Shown piece after piece: positions 30,259-34,410 of a stretch of 34,410 nucleotides of DNA. Source of the DNA: a virus. The DNA lies in the IMG/VR virus record IMGVR_UViG_3300025133_000360, positions 1 through 34,410 of that record; one strand, given 5' to 3'. Position 1 is the stretch's first letter; each line of letters starts with the position of its first letter. The notes beneath the pieces are model-generated. The model was not told the DNA's origin. It was given only the letters and a program-made list of their open reading frames with translations, and did not search any database. Both the position numbers and the translations under genes were made by a program.

Positions 30259-32100
30259 TTATGGATATACTGGTATGCTATCCACTATTGTTATTCTTAA
30301 ACTTCTAAACACCATATCCAAATCTACTTGAAATGGATTATCACCTGTTATGCTGTGAGGTGCTGAGTTTATAAAAATACCTTGTTTATTTAATTGGTTT
30401 GAAATATCCCCATCAGAAGCATTGGGATTGCCCACTCCGCCATCTGTCTCTGGTGGTATGTCTATTATTATATAATCATTAGTCCCTCTTTCAAATTTTA
30501 AAGTGCCTGTAAAACCTCTTCTGTAAACACTTCCCCCACCAGCACCATAATCACCTTCTAATAGTAATTGTTTAAATAATTCTAATGCACTATCTTGTGA
30601 AGCTGCTGAAACAAGAGCCGTGTTAACTACATCTGCATCTGGTAATACTACACTAGCTGACAAAGAGTATTCTCTAGGTCCTTCTTTTATTTCATAAGGA
30701 CCTCTAGCTCTTTTCCCTTGTTTACCCATATAATATCTTGGTTCTTCACCATTTGAAATAGATAATGAAAAACTTCTTATTCTAGCAAACTCTTGTCCAA
30801 AAAACTTTAATGTTCCTTCAGAAAAATAATATGGAGAAGTTGTTGGGTATCCTGTACCATCGTTAACAGCACCCCCATTATGACTTGGGGCCCCTACATC
30901 ATCTGTATCAATTGTTTGCATTAGTCCAAATCGTGGCATGTTTGCTTCAACACTAGCCCCATCATAATCGTCACCAGAAGCTGTTCCAACTGTTGCTTGA
31001 TTTCTCACATTATGCACCATATTTAAGAAGTTTACACTGTCCCAAGACATAGTAAGCATTCCACCCTCTTCAGCACTTATTGTAGAGGAACCTATCATTC
31101 CCCCCACGTATCTTCTGTCAAAATCTTTACCAGAAGTTTCTGTACTATCTTTCATATGTACATGCCATGAAACAGTATCTAAATCAACAGTTTCGTTTAT
31201 CGTATGTGTATAAACACTTGCACTTGTACATTCTCGCACAGCCGTAGTGGTTGCGTGGTCAAACTGCAGCGGATAATTTAATTTAACTCTACTACTTATA
31301 ATATCTACTATTCTTCTTACTTCCGCTGTAGAATTTGAATCATCACTAGTATACCCAATAACAATATAATCACCATCTGCTAAATTTGTGACAGCATTTA
31401 GAAGAATATAAATGTCACCTTTTTTTACCGCCCCATTAAGAGTAAGTCCTGTACTACCACTTGTAGAACTAGCTATTGGGAAAGAACGAACGCTTCCTAT
31501 TGGAAATCTCAGAGGCCACCCATTAAGTAAGACCATACCAGAAACACCACCGGATAATGTTTGTTGCCCCGGATAAAATACTGAAACATTTCTTTTAGAA
31601 GCAGTACTAAGAAACCTTCTTCCCTCTATACTCATTTCTGGGTCTGGAGTGTCGAATGTTTCATATATTCCGGGAATAAAGGTTATAAATTTATTATTGT
31701 CCCCATGTCTAGTAACATCACCCTCATCGCCTAAGCCGTCTACCTCATGTACTACATCATCATCATCATGAAAAAAGGCTGTAGGTCTGTCTAGTGTAAA
31801 AGTATTAGTAGAGGTACCTCCAGCAGAAGCCATTGCTTCAATACGTCTAACTTCGTGCTCAGTTGTTGTAGAAGCATAGCTGGTCTCAACAGCACCAATT
31901 CTTATAAAATCACCAATTACAAATGTGTTGCTAACTCCATCTACAGATATTGTTCTGCTGCCTGCATTGTGGTCAGCATCTAGTGCCGCTGTAGCTTGTG
32001 ATGAAGAAACAGGACTCCCCTCCATCATTTCAGGGTCTCCACCTTGTGCTGCTTCAGCAGCGAATGTTAATTGTGCTTGGTCGCTTCGATATACTCCCAT
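30259..32100 (-). CDS. Major tail tube protein with beta-module insertions
   Basis: This 613-residue protein lies just upstream of the tail chaperones, the usual position of the tube subunit. The C-terminal half carries the typical tube strands (FARIRSFSLSISNGEEPRYY, IKEGPREYSLSASVVLPD, RRGFTGTLKFERGTNDYIIIDIP). Two beta-modules are inserted, at about 39-121 and 221-290, with the patterns VIGDFIRIG and LADGDYIVIG. Tube subunits are usually 150-350 residues, so this one is large, probably because of added surface domains. It is headed by its own AGTATAATA box, which fits high expression. Confidence 0.8.
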   Translation of the reverse strand: MGVYRSDQAQLTFAAEAAQGGDPEMMEGSPVSSSQATAALDADHNAGSRTISVDGVSNTFVIGDFIRIGAVETSYASTTTEHEVRRIEAMASAGGTSTNTFTLDRPTAFFHDDDDVVHEVDGLGDEGDVTRHGDNNKFITFIPGIYETFDTPDPEMSIEGRRFLSTASKRNVSVFYPGQQTLSGGVSGMVLLNGWPLRFPIGSVRSFPIASSTSGSTGLTLNGAVKKGDIYILLNAVTNLADGDYIVIGYTSDDSNSTAEVRRIVDIISSRVKLNYPLQFDHATTTAVRECTSASVYTHTINETVDLDTVSWHVHMKDSTETSGKDFDRRYVGGMIGSSTISAEEGGMLTMSWDSVNFLNMVHNVRNQATVGTASGDDYDGASVEANMPRFGLMQTIDTDDVGAPSHNGGAVNDGTGYPTTSPYYFSEGTLKFFGQEFARIRSFSLSISNGEEPRYYMGKQGKRARGPYEIKEGPREYSLSASVVLPDADVVNTALVSAASQDSALELFKQLLLEGDYGAGGGSVYRRGFTGTLKFERGTNDYIIIDIPPETDGGVGNPNASDGDISNQLNKQGIFINSAPHSITGDNPFQVDLDMVFRSLRITIVDSIPVYP

Positions 32101-32136
32101 AATGTTTTACTCCATTGTTTTAATATCGTATAAATA

Positions 32137-32145
32137 TATTATACT
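32137..32145 (-). promoter_or_regulatory. Candidate late promoter for the tail tube operon
   Basis: AGTATAATA lies in the 50-nt gap before the tail tube gene, with TATAAT at 32143-32138, 38 nt before the ATG. The bases at the -35 position do not match the consensus. It is one of five intergenic copies in the window. Confidence 0.55.
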
Positions 32146-32150
32146 TGTTT

Positions 32151-32591
32151 TTACGAAGTTTCTAGTAATACTCCGTTATTTTCTAATTGTATTGAAATTG
32201 TTCCTGTCCAAATGTTTGCTTGTTCTCCAACTTCTTCATCAAAAGTTGTAAACATTTGTCTTTGAAAATTAGTTAGTGAATGCCTTCTAGCATGCATAAT
32301 TCTACGCACTTCTTGCATCAAATTATATAGTCTTTGTCTACTTGTTAAAGTAAACAACTCTAGTTCAACATTATAGAATCTGTTTCCATATTTGTGATTA
32401 CCTAGAGGTACTTCATCAAAAGCCGGACTTGAAGTTCTTCCTATTATATGGTCACCCACATTTAAGTCAAAACGATATGGTTGGCTTTCACCATTTACGG
32501 TGGTCAACGAGGGTTTTGTTACATTGGATGCATCCCACTGACCATTTAGGTCAGACATAACTGCATCTATAGGTATCGGTTCATCTGCCAT
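32151..32591 (-). CDS. Tail terminator-like or neck protein
   Basis: This 146-residue protein (start MADEPIPIDAVMSDLNG) has a beta strand (RFYNVELELFTLTSRQRL), a long helix (LYNLMQEVRRIMHARRH) and a final pair of strands (IWTGTISIQLENNGVLLE). This order of strand, helix and strand is that of tail terminator and neck proteins, and the gene lies between the connector and tail tube. It shares one base with the connector stop, so both are coupled. Confidence 0.65.
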   Translation of the reverse strand: MADEPIPIDAVMSDLNGQWDASNVTKPSLTTVNGESQPYRFDLNVGDHIIGRTSSPAFDEVPLGNHKYGNRFYNVELELFTLTSRQRLYNLMQEVRRIMHARRHSLTNFQRQMFTTFDEEVGEQANIWTGTISIQLENNGVLLETS

Positions 32592-33721
32592 TAGAATACC
32601 TCAAAGGCACGCATACTGTCTAGATTACTTTCTATCTCAGCCTGCCAGCCACTAATTTTTGAACTAATGTCATATCTATCCATACCACTAACAACAGACC
32701 CACCAAAATCAGCACTTCTTGAGATTTCAATTGCTGCTAATTTTTTGGCCATATCTGTAATTAATCCACCTTGTTGGGCATCTGTATGGATATCTCTACC
32801 ATGTAAATAAGTTACTTTCACGGGCATAGTAAATTCTCCACCACCCCATCTCCATACAGGAGCATTATAAGAACTAAATCTTGCGGGTAGTAAAAAGTAT
32901 CTTGAAAATTGTATCATGCCGGTATCAGGAACTAAAAAGTAATCCTTTGTTCTACCTTGTCTTTTAGTATCCCAGCTTTGTCCATTCCAAATTTGTAAAG
33001 CTAAAATTTTATAAGGGTCAGGTCTATCTAAGTGAAATCCATTTAGATTAAAAGGATGATATTCGTTTGCAATATAATTAGGTCTCCATGATTTTCTTGA
33101 TTGCATATCTATGTAAGACTGTGCCTCATAAATATATTGTTCTACTGTAGATTTTGCTGGAACTGTAGAACTAGTAAAGTCTGTACCGCTAAGTACATTT
33201 TTAAGTTGCATCAACTCATAAACCTCTTTAGTTGTGCAATATGCTGCATGAGGTCTCATTTGTATTCTTTTTATTGTAGGAGATGTAGTAACACTACTAG
33301 GTGAAGATATTCTTACCCAATACAATGTGCTACTATTTATAGCTACAGTTGTCCAATCACTAAGTAAGTTAGATGGAAATATTTCTGCACCATCTTTATC
33401 AAATGCATACTGACCACCCTCATTATCATCAGGGTCTAATTCATATCTTCCTGATGCTGGTATAAACTCTGTCCATGCACCGTTATAATATTCATACTGA
33501 AGTGTACCTAAACTTCCAGCAGTATCAACATCAAATATAGCCATATCAAATTTTGATGCGTGTCCTAAGTAAAGGTGATGTGATGTAGAATCGAATATAG
33601 TAAATGACGTGCCTGCAGGGCTTTGAGACTCTAAGGTAACATCAGTATAATCACTACTGCTTGCACCCGCACCGTCCCAATTCAAAACTTTATCAAATAC
33701 TGCTCCAGCAGTTGTTGCCAT
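32591..33721 (-). CDS. Head-tail connector with an N-terminal fused beta domain
   Basis: This 376-residue protein ends in a gp6-like connector (about residues 155-376): helix YCTTKEVYELMQLKN, then TVEQYIYEAQSYIDMQSRKSWRPN, and a helix IAAIEISR-like near the end (AKKLAAIEISRSADFG). Residues 1-150 form a separate beta-rich domain (LQYEYYNGAWTEFIPASGRYEL, then STLYWVRISSPS) like those of adhesion or neck-decoration proteins. Such fusion is unusual for connectors, which are often 90-200 residues. It would dock the tail to the portal and carry a surface domain. A good AGGAG precedes the ATG. Confidence 0.7.
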   Translation of the reverse strand: MATTAGAVFDKVLNWDGAGASSSDYTDVTLESQSPAGTSFTIFDSTSHHLYLGHASKFDMAIFDVDTAGSLGTLQYEYYNGAWTEFIPASGRYELDPDDNEGGQYAFDKDGAEIFPSNLLSDWTTVAINSSTLYWVRISSPSSVTTSPTIKRIQMRPHAAYCTTKEVYELMQLKNVLSGTDFTSSTVPAKSTVEQYIYEAQSYIDMQSRKSWRPNYIANEYHPFNLNGFHLDRPDPYKILALQIWNGQSWDTKRQGRTKDYFLVPDTGMIQFSRYFLLPARFSSYNAPVWRWGGGEFTMPVKVTYLHGRDIHTDAQQGGLITDMAKKLAAIEISRSADFGGSVVSGMDRYDISSKISGWQAEIESNLDSMRAFEVF

Positions 33722-33730
33722 TTATATCTC

Positions 33731-34171
33731 CTAGGAGTCTTTATCTCCTGTTTTACCTTTTATTGCTTCTTTAGCTGCTTCTACAACTTCGTCTGGTACT
33801 CCACCTTCGTTTATCACTTCCGGTGTATCATCTTTCCCTCTAAGGTACATTAGTACACCTTGTAGGTTTTGTACTTGTCCAACGAGTTGTTCCCTGTGTG
33901 CATTTACTTTGTTTAGCTCTTGAACTAAAACTTCCTTTTTTTCTGTAACTGATTTAAGTTTATTCTCTTTCCATTTAATTACATCTGGGACTTCTTCTTG
34001 AGGGTCCCCCTCTGTATCTTCTTCTCTAAGAAGCTCTATTTTACCTTCATTTTTTAATACTTTTGCTACATGTTGTTCTCTCAAAGCATTTACTTGGTTT
34101 AGTTCATCAACTAAAGCTTCCATTTTTTCAGTAACTGCTTTTAAATCTTTTTGTACCGCTATCTCTGCCAT
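33731..34171 (-). CDS. Duplicated coiled-coil protein of unknown function
   Basis: This 146-residue protein has two related halves: residues about 10-55 (VTEKMEALVDELNQVNALREQ) and about 73-117 (VTEKKEVLVQELNKVNAHREQ). Each is a heptad coiled coil ending in acidic residues. The C-terminus is low-complexity and charged. AGGAG stands 8 nt before the ATG. It lies between a surface-type protein and the connector, so it may be a structural or assembly component, but I recognise no family. Confidence 0.6.
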   Translation of the reverse strand: MAEIAVQKDLKAVTEKMEALVDELNQVNALREQHVAKVLKNEGKIELLREEDTEGDPQEEVPDVIKWKENKLKSVTEKKEVLVQELNKVNAHREQLVGQVQNLQGVLMYLRGKDDTPEVINEGGVPDEVVEAAKEAIKGKTGDKDS

Positions 34172-34196
34172 TTTTCTTTGCTCCTATATTCTTTAT

Positions 34197-34212
34197 CCCT
34201 TTTTAATAAGGG
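34197..34212 (-). other. Leader hairpin before the coiled-coil gene
   Basis: The minus strand reads CCCTT-ATTAAA-AAGGG, a 5-bp stem with a 6-nt loop just after the AGTATAATA box, and continues ATAAAG. No U-run follows. It resembles the sigma-leader hairpin at 23687-23700 in position and 3' arm. Confidence 0.4.
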
Positions 34213-34219
34213 TCTTTAT

Positions 34220-34228
34220 TATTATACT
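34220..34228 (-). promoter_or_regulatory. Candidate late promoter for the tail module
   Basis: AGTATAATA lies in the 84-nt gap after the partial gene at the right edge, with TATAAT at 34226-34221. A second TATAAT stands at 34247-34242. The 17-nt upstream box (CATATA) is not a good -35. A hairpin follows within the leader. Confidence 0.55.
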
Positions 34229-34255
34229 ATATTTTTATCCTATTATATGTTTCAT

Positions 34256-34410
34256 TTATACATGTGGTGCATTTACCAATAGCGTAGTTGCTGTTAGTGC
34301 CTTTCCTGCATGTACTGTTCCAGAAGTTGTTGTTAAGGTTCCTGCAGAACTTACATAATAGTGGCTTCCAATTGTCAAAGAACTCTGTCCTGTTGCTACA
34401 CCACCTGAAG
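34256..34410 (-). CDS. 3' end of a surface or fibre-type structural protein (5' cut by window edge)
   Basis: The minus strand is open from the window edge to a TAA at 34258-34256. The 51 residues read through TGQSSLTIGSHYYVSSAGTL and AGKALTATTLLVNAPHV. This pattern of G-x-YYVS then VGKALs-x-LL recurs in phage decoration and fibre proteins that end in a compact beta domain. The N-terminal part and full length lie outside the window. Confidence 0.7.
   Translation of the reverse strand, partial: SGGVATGQSSLTIGSHYYVSSAGTLTTTSGTVHAGKALTATTLLVNAPHV

Noticed and set aside
1-34410. Archaeal virus (for example of marine Euryarchaeota)
   Set aside because: Family A polymerase, DnaB and DnaG types, sigma-70-like factor, Shine-Dalgarno and TATAAT boxes all point to a bacterial host.
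1-34410. tRNA genes, integrase or attachment sites
   Set aside because: I saw no cloverleaf-like sequence in the few gaps and no recombinase motifs in any ORF; the gaps are too short for most such elements.

Overview
The window is part of the genome of a tailed bacteriophage (Caudoviricetes). All supported genes lie on the minus strand, so transcription runs from high to low coordinates. The DNA is AT-rich and tightly packed, with many 1-30 nt overlaps and no gap above about 170 nt. Evidence for a bacterial host: Shine-Dalgarno sites before most genes, TATAAT-type promoters, DnaB-type helicase, DnaG-type primase, family A DNA polymerase and a phage sigma factor. The structural proteins and class II ribonucleotide reductase suggest an aquatic, probably marine, phage, but this is inference. 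I see no integrase, lysogeny repressor, tRNA or CRISPR array, so a lytic lifestyle is likely. The lysis genes are mostly outside the window.

Layout in order of transcription. (1) 34410-24127, tail module: 3' end of a surface or decoration protein, a duplicated coiled-coil protein, head-tail connector, tail terminator, tail tube, gpG/gpT-like tail chaperones joined by a clear -1 frameshift site, a short tape measure, a distal-tail-like protein, and a large hub/receptor-binding protein ending in a peptidase S74 chaperone. The chaperone pair shows that the virion has a tail tube, most likely siphovirus-like. (2) 24137-23123, control: an HTH/zinc protein and a small sigma-70-like factor behind an extended -10 promoter. 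(3) 23133-12386, replication and recombination: DnaB helicase, primase, SSB-like protein, DNA polymerase A, HNH endonuclease, a run of small genes (DUF3310-like, MazG-like, others), RecA/UvsX, DUF559/Vsr-like nuclease, Cas4-like PD-(D/E)XK nuclease and RuvC-like resolvase. (4) 12380-10201, terminase. (5) 10163-8214, class II ribonucleotide reductase, wedged between packaging and head genes. (6) 8159-340, head module: portal, acidic head protein, zinc-ribbon ORF, HTH-metallophosphoesterase, scaffold-like protein and major capsid protein, closed by a UUCG-loop terminator. (7) 260-6, an XhlA-like membrane protein that starts the region beyond the left edge.

The most coherent unexplained signal is a repeated -10-like box, AGTATAATA. 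I find it only in five intergenic gaps, all in front of structural transcription units, and without a recognisable -35 box. Together with the small phage sigma factor this suggests a T4-like late-transcription scheme in a much smaller phage. Two genes have such a box so close to the ATG, and so little Shine-Dalgarno sequence, that they may be translated from leaderless mRNA. Other points of interest are the canonical A_AAA_AAA frameshift site, a MazG-like protein that has lost its metal-binding motif, a roughly 60-residue insertion in the polymerase palm, a zinc-ribbon ORF overlapping the phosphoesterase by 191 nt, and a recurring beta-module shared by capsid, tail tube and fibre proteins.
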